Below, one piece after another: positions 45,681 to 54,460 of a stretch of DNA of 64,000 bases. The DNA comes from Alphaproteobacteria bacterium (GTDB taxonomy: Bacteria > Pseudomonadota > Alphaproteobacteria > UBA8366): contig JANQKC010000039.1 of assembly GCA_028281325.1 (NCBI GenBank), positions 1 to 64,000 of the forward strand, in the 5' to 3' direction. The notes under the pieces were generated by a model, which was not told the origin of the DNA, searched no databases, and saw only the letters and a list, made by a program, of their open reading frames with translations. Made by a program: the position numbers and the translations under genes. How positions within the stretch are numbered: the first letter of the stretch is position 1; each line of letters starts with the position of its first letter.

Positions 45681-46661
45681 CTATGTCCTGATGAGCGCCT
45701 GGACCGCTTTCAGCAATCGCGTTCCGATTCCATTAATCAGTACCTCGGCAGGCTTTATGAACATCCCGACGATAAGGCTCAACGCGAGGATCCATACCAA
45801 TCCGGCGGAATAGGGGCCGGCTTGGTTTGCGGTGCCGTCGTCTGGACCATCGACCGTCATGACGATGTAGATCACGAGGGCGAATAATACGGCCTCGCCC
45901 ACGCGATACCACAAACCGCCCCAAAACTTCGTGCCCCGATACTCCAGGTTCTCTTCTGCATTGGTTTCCGTGTCGGCGTCTGCCGTGTCGTCTACTGCGG
46001 TATCGCCTTTCTCAAGGTGGTCGCGTTTGAGCCGCAATGATCCCGCGACAAAGAACAGACTGCCAAGAATGGCGAAGCCGGGAATGAGGCAGAGCTGGAC
46101 CATCTGGTAAATACCGCAAGAAGCAGGCGTTCTGCCGCCTTTAGGGTCGCAGCTCTGATCGTTGATACTCAGGATGTCGTGCAAGATTCCAACGCTCGAA
46201 AACCCCGCTAGTGCAACGAAATTCACGACGCCCACCAGTGTAAGCGCGAACCCTAGTCCCAAAAGTGCGTAGTCGTACCGGCGCAGGTCCTTACCCGCGT
46301 CTGTTTCGTCTTCTTCGCGGAGCAAGAATGCGAGAACGGTCGTGATCGCGCCGATGAAAGCGGCCGACATCATCAACCAAAAAGTACCGTCGAGCGGATG
46401 GGCCGTAGTCGCCATGGCCCCGCCGCCCGCTGCCGCATGCAACATCGTCAGAATCGCCGTCGAGGACAGAACGGCGACGACGTAAATCATGCCGACAGTG
46501 AGGAGAACGGCGCCGGCGCCGGCAAAGACGAAAAACTTGTTCGCGCCAAACCGGGCGACGAGCTCTGCGACGAGCCCACGAGGTTCATCAAGCTCTTCTA
46601 TCGGCTTCGAAGCTGAGGCGGTTTCACCGTTTTTGTCGGCTTTATCCTTTTTCTTGGCCAT
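45681..46661 (-). CDS. Uncharacterised membrane protein
   Basis: The 326-residue protein has a polar Lys-rich N-terminus (MAKKKDKADKNGETASASKP) and about six or seven hydrophobic helices. A periplasmic or cytosolic loop between helices carries Cys pairs (INDQSCDPKGGRTPASCGIY), and an acidic linker follows (DTAVDDTADADTETNAEE). The C-terminus is ALIRT. I do not recognise the family; it is not an obvious transporter. The base composition upstream is unusually AT-rich and contains the palindrome TTGCAT-ATAA-ATGCAA (46734-46749). It converges on the decarboxylase-like gene. Confidence 0.6.
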   Translation of the reverse strand: MAKKKDKADKNGETASASKPIEELDEPRGLVAELVARFGANKFFVFAGAGAVLLTVGMIYVVAVLSSTAILTMLHAAAGGGAMATTAHPLDGTFWLMMSAAFIGAITTVLAFLLREEDETDAGKDLRRYDYALLGLGFALTLVGVVNFVALAGFSSVGILHDILSINDQSCDPKGGRTPASCGIYQMVQLCLIPGFAILGSLFFVAGSLRLKRDHLEKGDTAVDDTADADTETNAEENLEYRGTKFWGGLWYRVGEAVLFALVIYIVMTVDGPDDGTANQAGPYSAGLVWILALSLIVGMFIKPAEVLINGIGTRLLKAVQALIRT

Positions 46662-46904
46662 ATTCGTTGCCTCCCTAATCGGAAAAACAAATGCCGTGCA
46701 GTCGGCAATTTATTCTATTTATAGTCGCAATAATTGCATATAAATGCAACATTATGGCGGTACTTGGTTGTGTGTCGGACCGGCGCATCCGGGTTATCCG
46801 GTTGGGATAGGAGCATGAACCGCATGGTTTGCGGTTGGCGCCAACCCGGGCGATAATAGCCACGCCCCAATCGCGCAAATTTCACGGATTTTTTGGAGAA
46901 CCGC

Positions 46905-47690
46905 ATGGCCACTGCACTGAAAGAGGTGAAGCGTCCGCAGGACGTTTCCGACGAGGAATGGAACACCCGGGTCGAGTTGGCGGCCTGCTATCGACTGGTC
47001 CACAAGATGGGCTGGGACGATCATCTGGCAACGCATATTTCGGCCCGCGTGCCGGGGCCGGAGGATCATTTCCTGCTGAACCCCTACGGCATGATGTTCG
47101 ACGAGATCACGGCGTCCTCGTTGGTCAAGATCGACGTGGACGGCGAGATCATCGGCGACAGCAACGGCTATTCGGTCAACCCAGCGGGCTTCGTCATTCA
47201 CAGCGCCGTTCACATGGCGGCGCCGCATCTTCTCTGCGCGCTGCACACGCATACCTATGCCGGCGTCGGTGTGTCCTGCCAGAAAGACGGCATTCTGCCG
47301 CTGAGCCAGATGCAGCTCGTGATCTGGGACGAGATCGCCTATCACGACTACGAGGGTGCGGCCGAACAGCTGGACGAGCGCGAGCGCATCGTGGCGGACC
47401 TTGGCGACAAGCGCATGTTGGTGCTGCGGAACCATGGCCTGATGACCGTGGGCGAGACCATCGGCGAGGCCTTCGTGCATATGTACAAGCTAGAGCGCGC
47501 CTGCCGCATGCAGCTTCATTTCCAACAGGCGGGCGCGGAATGGGCCGCACTGTCGGACGACACGATCCGCAAGACGGCGGACCAGGGCAAGCGCTTCTCC
47601 GGCAAGGACGGCCACCGCCCGGTCGGCACCGTCGAGTGGGACGCCTTCAAGCGCATGCTCGACCGCGACGACACGAGCTACCGCACATAA
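46905..47690 (+). CDS. Class II aldolase/adducin family protein (paralogue 2)
   Basis: This 261-residue protein has LAACYRLVHKMGWDDHLATH near the start and zinc-ligand His in ALHTHTYAGVGVS, then RNHGLMTVGETIGEA. Start MATALKEVKRPQ at ATG 46905 follows TTTGGAG; a TTG 12 bp upstream is rejected. It belongs to the same fold as 42788-43522 but differs in the N-terminal region. The function is probably sugar-phosphate or hydroxy-acid aldol cleavage. It ends at a strong terminator. Confidence 0.86.
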   Translation: MATALKEVKRPQDVSDEEWNTRVELAACYRLVHKMGWDDHLATHISARVPGPEDHFLLNPYGMMFDEITASSLVKIDVDGEIIGDSNGYSVNPAGFVIHSAVHMAAPHLLCALHTHTYAGVGVSCQKDGILPLSQMQLVIWDEIAYHDYEGAAEQLDERERIVADLGDKRMLVLRNHGLMTVGETIGEAFVHMYKLERACRMQLHFQQAGAEWAALSDDTIRKTADQGKRFSGKDGHRPVGTVEWDAFKRMLDRDDTSYRT

Positions 47691-47711
47691 CCGTTTTCAT
47701 GGCTCAAACAA

Positions 47712-47740
47712 AAGCCCCGGTCGGTCGGCCGGGGTTTTTT
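47712..47740 (+). terminator. Rho-independent terminator after the aldolase
   Basis: CCCCGG (47715-47720) pairs with CCGGGG (47729-47734), flanked by AAAAG and TTTTTT. The 8-base loop and following T-tract are classic. It lies 22 bp after the aldolase stop. Confidence 0.88.
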
Positions 47741-47934
47741 GGGCGCTTGAATCACGTTGGAATACCAACGTTTAGTGTTCGCTTCGCTGCAAGATACTTG
47801 GCGGCTGATGGCGGCCCTGAATCCAAACTCGCCGCATGGCGATGACCCAAATCGACCATGTAAGCACTCCAAATGCGGCATCTTGGCTCTTTCAAGGTTG
47901 GCCCATGCTTGTTAGGCATCAAGGTGAAGGCGTT

Positions 47935-48321
47935 ATGCGGATTGGGAGCCTTGCAGTTCGATTTTTTTTACGTGCGAGCATTGTTGTTGCGCTCGTATTT
48001 TTTTCGTTCGCTCACACGCCTGTAGATTTCTCGTCGTCGCAACCTCATGACCTCTCCGCCTCCGTACTTCCGGATGGTTCGCTACTAGATCTCTGTTTCG
48101 GAACCGGCGGTGCCGGCACGGAAGATGAAGCAGGCCACGCTGATGTCTGCGAGTTTTGCAAGATCGCCGGATCGGTCGCGCTCGCTATGCCCGACCGTTC
48201 GGGCAAGCCTGCATACGCTGCGAAAGTCCAGCCGCTGTTTCCGCCTGAAGCGAAACATGTTGTCTCTCTCGCCTGGCGCCTGTTGCCGCCAAAACAAGGT
48301 CCTCCTTCGATTGTGATTTGA
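47935..48321 (+). CDS. DUF2946-like membrane protein with a cysteine motif
   Basis: The predicted 128-residue protein starts MRIGSLAVRFFLRASIVVAL, a membrane anchor or signal segment. Later it has ADVCEFCKIAGSVALA, a CxxC motif in a hydrophobic stretch, and a basic end AWRLLPPKQGPPSIVI. The layout (N-terminal membrane segment, CxxC, short C-terminus) resembles DUF2946, a family often seen near copper or other metal genes. ATG 47935 is chosen because AGGTGAAGG precedes it; the frame is open to 47836. It is followed at 48427 by a DsrE-type gene with its own cysteines. The upstream region is AT-rich. Confidence 0.5.
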   Translation: MRIGSLAVRFFLRASIVVALVFFSFAHTPVDFSSSQPHDLSASVLPDGSLLDLCFGTGGAGTEDEAGHADVCEFCKIAGSVALAMPDRSGKPAYAAKVQPLFPPEAKHVVSLAWRLLPPKQGPPSIVI

Positions 48322-48426
48322 ACCGTTTTCGTGGTGCAAGGCCGCGATGCGACCGACGAAACCAAACGCATGCCACCGGTCTGTGCGTCGGGTTTCGAAA
48401 ACCGATCCGATTGAAAGGACTATAAG

Positions 48427-48885
48427 ATGAAATTCCCAAAAACCGTTATTGCTGCCGTCATTCTCCTGCTTGCGAGCGTCATGCCTGCTATCACTGCCCA
48501 GGCGGAGGACGCCAAGCCAGGCCTTTTCGTCAACCTAACGACCGACGATACCTGGGCAGCAGCCAAGGCGATTATGTTTGCTCATCAGAAAGCGTTGAAA
48601 AACGGGCACAAGCCTGTCGTCATCTGGCTGAACGTCCACGGCGTCTATCTGGCCGACAAGAAGCGCCCGTCTCATGTCCATGGGCTGATGCGCAAGCAGA
48701 ATGCTTCGATCCAAGACATGCTGACCGCATTCATGAAGGATGGCGGGATTGTGCTGATGTGTCAGGCCTGTTCGGCTGCAGCCGGCCTGACCATCGAGGA
48801 CTATATCGATGGTGTCCAGATGGGTTCCTGGCCAGTGGTCGAAGGCTACTTGTTTGATCCCGCCGTGAAAACGCTGTCTTGGTAA
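48427..48885 (+). CDS. Exported DsrE family protein
   Basis: This 152-residue protein begins MKFPKTVIAAVILLLASVMP, a signal peptide likely cleaved after AQA. The mature part has the DsrE/DsrF fold with FVNLTTDDTWAAAKAIMFAH and the cysteine motif VLMCQACSAAAGL. DsrE-type proteins carry persulfide sulfur or disulfides in sulfur transfer. Export is unusual for the sulfur-relay enzymes but common for periplasmic members near copper-handling genes. The 105-bp gap to the DUF2946-like gene has no obvious terminator. Confidence 0.75.
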   Translation: MKFPKTVIAAVILLLASVMPAITAQAEDAKPGLFVNLTTDDTWAAAKAIMFAHQKALKNGHKPVVIWLNVHGVYLADKKRPSHVHGLMRKQNASIQDMLTAFMKDGGIVLMCQACSAAAGLTIEDYIDGVQMGSWPVVEGYLFDPAVKTLSW

Positions 48886-48912
48886 ACGGTATCACGTCAA
48901 CGCAATAGCGAT

Positions 48913-48952
48913 GCTGAACGCGAACCCTACGGCTAATGGGTTCGCGTTCAGC
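48913..48952. repeat. Perfect 15-bp inverted repeat downstream of the DsrE gene
   Basis: GCTGAACGCGAACCC (48913-48927) and GGGTTCGCGTTCAGC (48938-48952) are exact complements separated by 10 bp. It begins 28 bp after the DsrE stop. No T-tract follows, so it may be a transcript-end stabiliser, a protein-binding site or a terminator of the U-poor type. The rest of the gap to 49121 shows nothing else. Confidence 0.75.
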
Positions 48953-49121
48953 AGGTCGGGCAGTAGCGTCGCATTCGGCTTCGATCGCAACTGCATCAAC
49001 TGTGCGGATTCAGGACGACGGTTTTAACTGGTCACGTTGTCGGTATACACGGCGTATGGATCAACCTAGGCGGTTATGTCGAAGGCAGGCATCGGCCAGC
49101 TATCGTTTATGAACACGCGGC

Positions 49122-49649
49122 CTAGAACCCGTCTTCCCGAAGCTGTTCCTTGTATTGCTGCCAGCGGCGGACATAGCCGCCGGGGATGCGTTTGATCATC
49201 TCGATATGCTTGTCCTCGACTTGTTTCACCACCTTGCCGGGAGAGCCGAAGACGACCGAGCCATCCGGGATTTCCTTGCCCTCGGGGATGAAGGCGTTCG
49301 CGCCGATCAGGCAGTGCTTGCCGATCTTCGCGCCGTTCAGGATGACGCTGCCGATGCCGATCAGAGTTTCGTCGTCGATGGTGCAGCCGTGCAGCATGAC
49401 CGAATGGCCGATGCTGACATTGTCGCCGAGCGTGCAGGGAAAGCCCGGGTCGGCATGGATCACGGTGCCGTCTTGCACCTGGGTGTTCTCGCCCAGCGTG
49501 ATCGGGTCGTTGTCGCCGCGCAGCACGCAGTTCCACCAGACGCTGGCGTTCTTCTTCAGGATCACGTTGCCGATGACGGCGGCGTTCGGTGCGATCCAGT
49601 AATTGTCGCCGTCCGTCTGCACACGCGTGTCGCCGAGGGCGTATTTCAT
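49122..49649 (-). CDS. Gamma-class carbonic anhydrase-like hexapeptide protein
   Basis: This 175-residue left-handed beta-helix protein has hexapeptide repeats (for example IGNVILKKNASVWWNCVLRG, IGIGSVILNGAKIG) and the three metal-ligand His of gamma carbonic anhydrases: H65 in TVIHADPG, H82 and H87 in SIGHSVMLHGC. Members hydrate CO2 or act as unknown hydrolases or acyltransferases; several are inactive. No Cys-rich or acyl-CoA site is visible. It lies 72 bp from a dense palindromic repeat cluster. Confidence 0.87.
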   Translation of the reverse strand: MKYALGDTRVQTDGDNYWIAPNAAVIGNVILKKNASVWWNCVLRGDNDPITLGENTQVQDGTVIHADPGFPCTLGDNVSIGHSVMLHGCTIDDETLIGIGSVILNGAKIGKHCLIGANAFIPEGKEIPDGSVVFGSPGKVVKQVEDKHIEMIKRIPGGYVRRWQQYKEQLREDGF

Positions 49650-49675
49650 TCGTCACACTCCAGTTTCTGCGGTCT

Positions 49676-49943
49676 CATGCTTCGTCCTTCGACTAGCTCG
49701 GGATGAGGAAGCTCAGCATGAGGCATTTTGTTTATGGTCCTTATCCTGAGCTTGTCGAAGGATCGATTGAGTTCTGCAATCTGCGTCCTGCTTCGATAGG
49801 CTCAGCATGAGGCTTCATCTCTTATAATCCTCACCCTGAGCTAGTCGAAGGGTCGACTGCGTCCAGTCGTCCAAGTCATGCTTCGACAGGCTCAGCATGA
49901 GGTTTTTGTTCGCGGTCCTCACCCTGAGCTAGTCGAAGGGTGA
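49676..49943. repeat. Dense palindromic repeat cluster (family A)
   Basis: At least six units with core CTGAGCT(T/A)GTCGAAG or its complement occur in this 270-bp gap, alternating orientation (near 49676-49707, 49741-49766, 49789-49813, 49830-49855, 49877-49903 and 49919-49941). Alternation lets neighbouring units fold into larger cruciforms. No gene is apparent in the 316-bp stretch between the hexapeptide gene start and the end of the molybdopterin oxidoreductase gene. Confidence 0.9.
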
Positions 49944-49965
49944 AGTCGTCAAAAAACGCCACCCG

Positions 49966-52296
49966 TCACGCCGACTGCGCCATCTCGGGCGGGTCGAAGG
50001 CGGTGACCTGCGGCGCGTCCTCGTTGTACAGCTCGATCTGCACCAGCGCGCTGTGGGCGATCGGGCCCTGCGCCAGCTTCGACGTTCCGCGGTCCGGCGT
50101 CAGCACGTTCGGGTTGCCGTGTTTCTCCAGGCTGCCGATGCGGCCCGGTTCCGCCGGGTCGTACCACGCGCCGGTGGAAATGCGGATGACGCCGGGGCGG
50201 GTGTCCTTCGACAGCACAGCGGCCGACAGGATCGCGCCCCGGTCGTTGAAGACGCGCACGATGTCGCCGTCCTTGATGCCGCGCGCCGTGGCGTCGTCGG
50301 GATGCATGACGACTGGCTCGCGGCCCTTCACCTTGCTCTCGACGCTGACGCGACCATCGTCCATCTGGCCGTGCAGCTTGGTCACCGGCTGGTTCGAGAC
50401 CATGTGCAGCGGGTAGGCCGCGGCCCGGTCGCCGCCGAGCCATTCCTTCGGTTCGAGCCAGACGGGATGGCCCGGGCAATCGTCATAGCCGTAGCCGGCG
50501 ATGGTCTCGGAGTAGATCTCCACCTTGCCCGACGGCGTGCGCAGCGGGCTGTTTTCCGGATCGTTGCGGAAGGCCTCGAAGGCGATATACGCGCCGGTCG
50601 GTTCCGGCGTTTCCACATAGCCCGCTTCCCAGAAGTCCTCGAAGCCGGGCAGTTCGATGCGCTTCTTCGCGGCTTGCTGGCGCGACACGTTGTAGAGATG
50701 CCGCAGCCATTCGTCTTCGTTCCGGCCTTCGGTGAAGCGTTCCTCGAAGCCGAGCCTTTTCGCCAGGCCGGTGAAGATGTCGAAGTCGTTGCGCGCGTCG
50801 CCGACCGGCTCGACCGCCTTCTGCATCGCCATGATGAAGCGGTCGCGCGAACTGGCGCCGATGTCGTTGCGTTCCAGCGTCGTCGTTGCCGGCAGCACGA
50901 TGTCCGCGTGGCGCGCGGTCGCGGTCCACCAGATTTCGTTCAGCACGATGGTCTCCGGCTTCTGCCACGCCTTGATCAGCTTGTTCAGGTCCTGATGGTG
51001 ATGGAACGGGTTGCCGCCGCACCAGTAGACGAGGCGCGTATCCGGATAGGTCCGGTCCATGCCGTTGAACTGATACGCGCCGCCGGGATTGAGCAGGAGG
51101 TCGGCAATCCGCGCGACGGGGATGTAGCTGCGGGTCGGGTTCTCGCCGCTCGGCATCGCGGGCACGGCGAAGCGGTCCACCGGGTTGCCGTAGCCGTTCA
51201 TGCTGCCGTAGCCGAAGCCGCAGCCGCCGCCCGGCAGGCCGATCTGGCCCAGCATCGCGGCCAGCGTCGTAGTCATCCAATAGGTCTGCTCGCCGTGCTC
51301 GGCGCGTTGCAGCGCATAGGCGGTGCCGATCATCGTGCGCCCGGCGGCCATGCGGCGCGCCAGACTGCGGATCGTGTCCGCGTCGATCTCGCAGATCGCG
51401 GCGGCCCAGTCGGCGGTCTTCGGCTGACCGTCGGTTACGCCCAGCAGATAGGGCTCGAACTTGTCGTAGCCGGTGCAGAAGCGGTCGAGCGCCGCGTGGT
51501 CGTGCAGTCCTTCCTCGACCAGGGTATGCGCGATGCCCAGCATCAGGGCGACGTCGCTGCCCGGCCGCGGCGCCAGCCAATCCGCATCCAGGAAATCCGC
51601 GGTGTCGTCGCGCAGCGGCGTGATGCTGACGAACTTCGTGCGGCCGTTCTTCAGCTTGTTGAGCCATTTGTGGGTGCCGTGCTCGCCCATGCCGCCGGGT
51701 TCGACCTGGGTGTTCTTGAGGCCAAGCCCGCCGAAGGACACGAACAGGTCGCAGTGGTCGGCGATGCTGTCCCAGGACGTGAACGGCCCCCGGCCCAAGC
51801 CGGGATCACCGAAGATATAGGGCAGGATCGCGTGCCCGGCCGCGTTGCTGTAGCTGTGCACCTGCCCGGTATAGCCGCCGAACATGCCGAGGAAACGCTG
51901 CAACTGCGTCTTGGCGTGATGGAACCGCCCGGCGCTGGACCAGCCGTAGGAGCCGCCGAAGATCGATTCGTTGCCGTGTTCTTCCTTGACCCGCTTGAGT
52001 TCCGCCGCCAGCAGGTCGAGCGCCTCGTCCCAGGGGACGGGCACGAAGGGCTCCGCGCCGCGCCGGTCGGTCCGGGCGCCGGGGCCGTCCTTCAGCCAGC
52101 TAGCCCGGATCATCGGCTGCTTGATGCGTGTCTCCGAATAGAGCGAGTCCGGGATCGATTCGATGATGCGCGAGGGATGCGCGTCTTTCTCGAAGGGTTC
52201 GACGCCGATCAGCTTGCCGTCCTTGACCAGGGTGTTGAACGCCCCCCAATGGGACGAATGCCGTCGGCGGATAATCGATGGATCGGTGTCGCTCAT
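49966..52296 (-). CDS. Molybdopterin oxidoreductase, DMSO reductase family (BisC/TorZ-like)
   Basis: This 776-residue bis-MGD molybdenum enzyme most resembles biotin sulfoxide reductase/TorZ. It begins MSDTDPSIIRRRHSSHWGAF, so it lacks a Tat signal peptide and should be cytosolic. No Fe-S cysteine cluster is present at the N-terminus. The molybdenum-ligand Ser is in GSYGWSSAGRFHH (S121 by family analogy). Later motifs are ENPTRSYIPVARIADLL, RYWCGGNPFHHHQDLN-like sequence, and NEIWWTATARHADIVLPATT. The C-terminal binding domain has VRVFNDRGAIL. The physiological substrate (methionine or biotin sulfoxide, or other S/N-oxide) is unresolved. Confidence 0.87.
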   Translation of the reverse strand: MSDTDPSIIRRRHSSHWGAFNTLVKDGKLIGVEPFEKDAHPSRIIESIPDSLYSETRIKQPMIRASWLKDGPGARTDRRGAEPFVPVPWDEALDLLAAELKRVKEEHGNESIFGGSYGWSSAGRFHHAKTQLQRFLGMFGGYTGQVHSYSNAAGHAILPYIFGDPGLGRGPFTSWDSIADHCDLFVSFGGLGLKNTQVEPGGMGEHGTHKWLNKLKNGRTKFVSITPLRDDTADFLDADWLAPRPGSDVALMLGIAHTLVEEGLHDHAALDRFCTGYDKFEPYLLGVTDGQPKTADWAAAICEIDADTIRSLARRMAAGRTMIGTAYALQRAEHGEQTYWMTTTLAAMLGQIGLPGGGCGFGYGSMNGYGNPVDRFAVPAMPSGENPTRSYIPVARIADLLLNPGGAYQFNGMDRTYPDTRLVYWCGGNPFHHHQDLNKLIKAWQKPETIVLNEIWWTATARHADIVLPATTTLERNDIGASSRDRFIMAMQKAVEPVGDARNDFDIFTGLAKRLGFEERFTEGRNEDEWLRHLYNVSRQQAAKKRIELPGFEDFWEAGYVETPEPTGAYIAFEAFRNDPENSPLRTPSGKVEIYSETIAGYGYDDCPGHPVWLEPKEWLGGDRAAAYPLHMVSNQPVTKLHGQMDDGRVSVESKVKGREPVVMHPDDATARGIKDGDIVRVFNDRGAILSAAVLSKDTRPGVIRISTGAWYDPAEPGRIGSLEKHGNPNVLTPDRGTSKLAQGPIAHSALVQIELYNEDAPQVTAFDPPEMAQSA

Positions 52297-52478
52297 GCCT
52301 CAAAATCCTTTGCGCAGGGGTGGTTACGGCGACCGGGGCGGGCCGGAATTCTGCTGTCTCCTGTGATACCCGAAAAACGGATGTCTCGCCAGACCGGCCG
52401 CGACGGTGTATGAGAACGGCCATTCTTCTTAACCTTGGCGCTTGGCGCGCCACGGCAAGACCCAGGAGGCCCTCCGCC

Positions 52479-53360
52479 ATGACCGAACCCGTCCACGGTC
52501 CCACGTCGCACAGTTATTTCTCGCAACGGTTGCGGCTGCACTATGTCGACTGGGGCAACGCCGGCGCGCCGCCGCTGTTGCTGGTGCATGGCGGGCGCGA
52601 TCATTGCCGCAACTGGGATTGGGTCGCCGAGGCGTTGCGGCGCGACTATCATGTCATCGCGCCCGACCTGCGCGGCCACGGGGATTCGCAGTGGATGCTC
52701 GGCGGCAGCTACTCGATCTCGGAATACGTCTTCGACATCGCGCAGCTTCTGCATCAGACCGAGTTGACGCCGCTCACGATCATCGGCCATTCGCTGGGCG
52801 GGGCGATCAGCTTGCGCTATGCGGGTCTCTATCCGGACACGGTGAAGAAGGTGGTCGCGATCGAAGGCGTCGGCCCGCCGCCGGACCGCGAGAAGGAAGA
52901 CGCCGACCTGACCGCGCAGGGACGGGTGATACGTTGGGTCGACCAGTTGCGCGACCTCGCTGGCCGGGTGCCGCGGCGTTACAAGACGCTGGAAGACGCG
53001 TGGGCGCGGATGCAGGAGGCGAACCCGCACCTGACGCCGGAACAGGCGCGGCATCTCACCATCCACGGCGTCAACCAGAACGAGGACCGCACCTATAGCT
53101 GGAAATACGACAACTACACCCGCGCGACGCCGCCCTTCACCATGCCCAGCGCGGCGACCAAGGAGTTATGGGGCGCCATCGCCTGCCCGACGCTGCTGAT
53201 CCACGGCACCGACAGTTGGGCGACCGATCCGCGCAAGGACGGCCGCGCCGCCTACTTCAAGAACGCCACCGTGGAAGAGGTGAGCGGCGCCGGGCACTGG
53301 GTGCACCATGACCAGCTCGCCGTGTTCCTCAAACTGGTGCGGGATTTTCTCAAGGACTGA
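52479..53360 (+). CDS. Alpha/beta hydrolase
   Basis: This 293-residue alpha/beta-hydrolase has the oxyanion loop LLLVHGGRDHCRNWD, the nucleophile elbow IIGHSLGGAISL (S105) and the catalytic His in GAGHWVHHDQ. An Asp in HGTDSW completes the triad. The substrate is unknown; proximity to the nitronate monooxygenase suggests an oxidative detoxification unit. ATG 52479 is chosen because AGGAGG precedes it. The downstream gene starts 15 bp later, so the pair is probably cotranscribed. The open frame to 52278 overlaps the upstream divergent gene and is not used. Confidence 0.86.
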   Translation: MTEPVHGPTSHSYFSQRLRLHYVDWGNAGAPPLLLVHGGRDHCRNWDWVAEALRRDYHVIAPDLRGHGDSQWMLGGSYSISEYVFDIAQLLHQTELTPLTIIGHSLGGAISLRYAGLYPDTVKKVVAIEGVGPPPDREKEDADLTAQGRVIRWVDQLRDLAGRVPRRYKTLEDAWARMQEANPHLTPEQARHLTIHGVNQNEDRTYSWKYDNYTRATPPFTMPSAATKELWGAIACPTLLIHGTDSWATDPRKDGRAAYFKNATVEEVSGAGHWVHHDQLAVFLKLVRDFLKD

Positions 53361-53375
53361 CCGGAGCGCGACCTC

Positions 53376-54455
53376 ATGTGGCCCAAGACCGACTTGCTGG
53401 ACCTTCTCGGCATCGATCATCCGATCATCCAGGCGCCGATGGCGGGATCGACCACGCCGGCCTTGGTCGGTGCGGTCTCGAATGCGGGCGGGCTCGGCTC
53501 GCTCGGCTGCGCGCGACAGACGCCCGACGGATTGCGGACGCTGCATACGGATATCCGCACGGCGACCAACCGGCCGTTCAATCTGAACTTCTTCGCGCAT
53601 GAGGAGCCGGACCTGGACCCGACCGCGGCGGAAGAAATGCGGGAACGCCTCGCCCCCTATTACAAGGAATTGGGCATCGGTGCGGTGCCGCCGGCGACCG
53701 TGCCCTACGGCGGGTTCGACGATGCCATCCTGGAGGTCATGCTGGACCTGCGCCCGCCGGTGATCAGCTTCCATTTCGGATTGCCGGACGAGGCGGCGCT
53801 CACGGCGCTGAAGCAGGCCGGAACCATCCTGATCGCCAGCGCCACCACGGTGGCGGAAGCGCGACTGCTGGAATCGTCCGGAATGGACGCGATCATCGCG
53901 CAAGGCTACGAGGCGGGCGGCCATCGCGGCACCTTCGCCGGGCCGCTGGAGACAGGGACGGTCTCGACCTTCCCGTTGGTGCCGCAGATCGTCGATGCGG
54001 TCGGCGTGCCGGTGATCGCCGCGGGCGGCATCGCCGACGGGCGCGGCATCGCGGCGGCGCTCGCGCTGGGGGCGAGCGGCGTGCAGATGGGCACCGCTTT
54101 CCTCACCTGCGACGAGGCCTCGGTGCATCCGGTGTGGCGGGACGCGTTGGTGGACGGCCAGGCCGAGGACACGATGGTGACGGCGCTGTCGTCGGGCCGG
54201 CCGGCGCGGCTGGTGCGCAACCGGCTCTACGACGAGTTGGCCGACCTGGAACACACGGCACCGCCCTTCCCGGTGCATTACAGCCTGGTTGCGCCGTTGC
54301 GCACGGCGGGCGGGTCGCAGGACACGCCGGATTTCCAGGCGATGTATGCGGGGCAGGCGATGGCGATGAACCGCCCGATGCCCGCCGCGGAGCTGATCGA
54401 GACGCTGGTCGCCGAAACCCGCGACGTGCTGTCGAAGCTGTCGGCGGAACATTAG
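53376..54455 (+). CDS. Nitronate monooxygenase
   Basis: This 359-residue FMN-dependent TIM-barrel protein converts alkyl nitronates to carbonyls and nitrite. It starts MWPKTDLLDLLGIDHPIIQA, then MAGSTTPALVGAVSNAGGLG, and has the FMN-contacting EAGGHRG motif (AQGYEAGGHRGTFAG) and GGIADGRGIAAALALGA. It follows the alpha/beta hydrolase by 15 bp. Some related proteins are 2-nitropropane dioxygenase-like with other substrates. Confidence 0.88.
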   Translation: MWPKTDLLDLLGIDHPIIQAPMAGSTTPALVGAVSNAGGLGSLGCARQTPDGLRTLHTDIRTATNRPFNLNFFAHEEPDLDPTAAEEMRERLAPYYKELGIGAVPPATVPYGGFDDAILEVMLDLRPPVISFHFGLPDEAALTALKQAGTILIASATTVAEARLLESSGMDAIIAQGYEAGGHRGTFAGPLETGTVSTFPLVPQIVDAVGVPVIAAGGIADGRGIAAALALGASGVQMGTAFLTCDEASVHPVWRDALVDGQAEDTMVTALSSGRPARLVRNRLYDELADLEHTAPPFPVHYSLVAPLRTAGGSQDTPDFQAMYAGQAMAMNRPMPAAELIETLVAETRDVLSKLSAEH

Positions 54456-54460
54456 AACCT

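Noticed and set aside
49966-52296. Tat signal peptide on the molybdoenzyme
   Set aside because: IIRRRHSS contains arginines, but no hydrophobic segment follows, so it is not a Tat leader.
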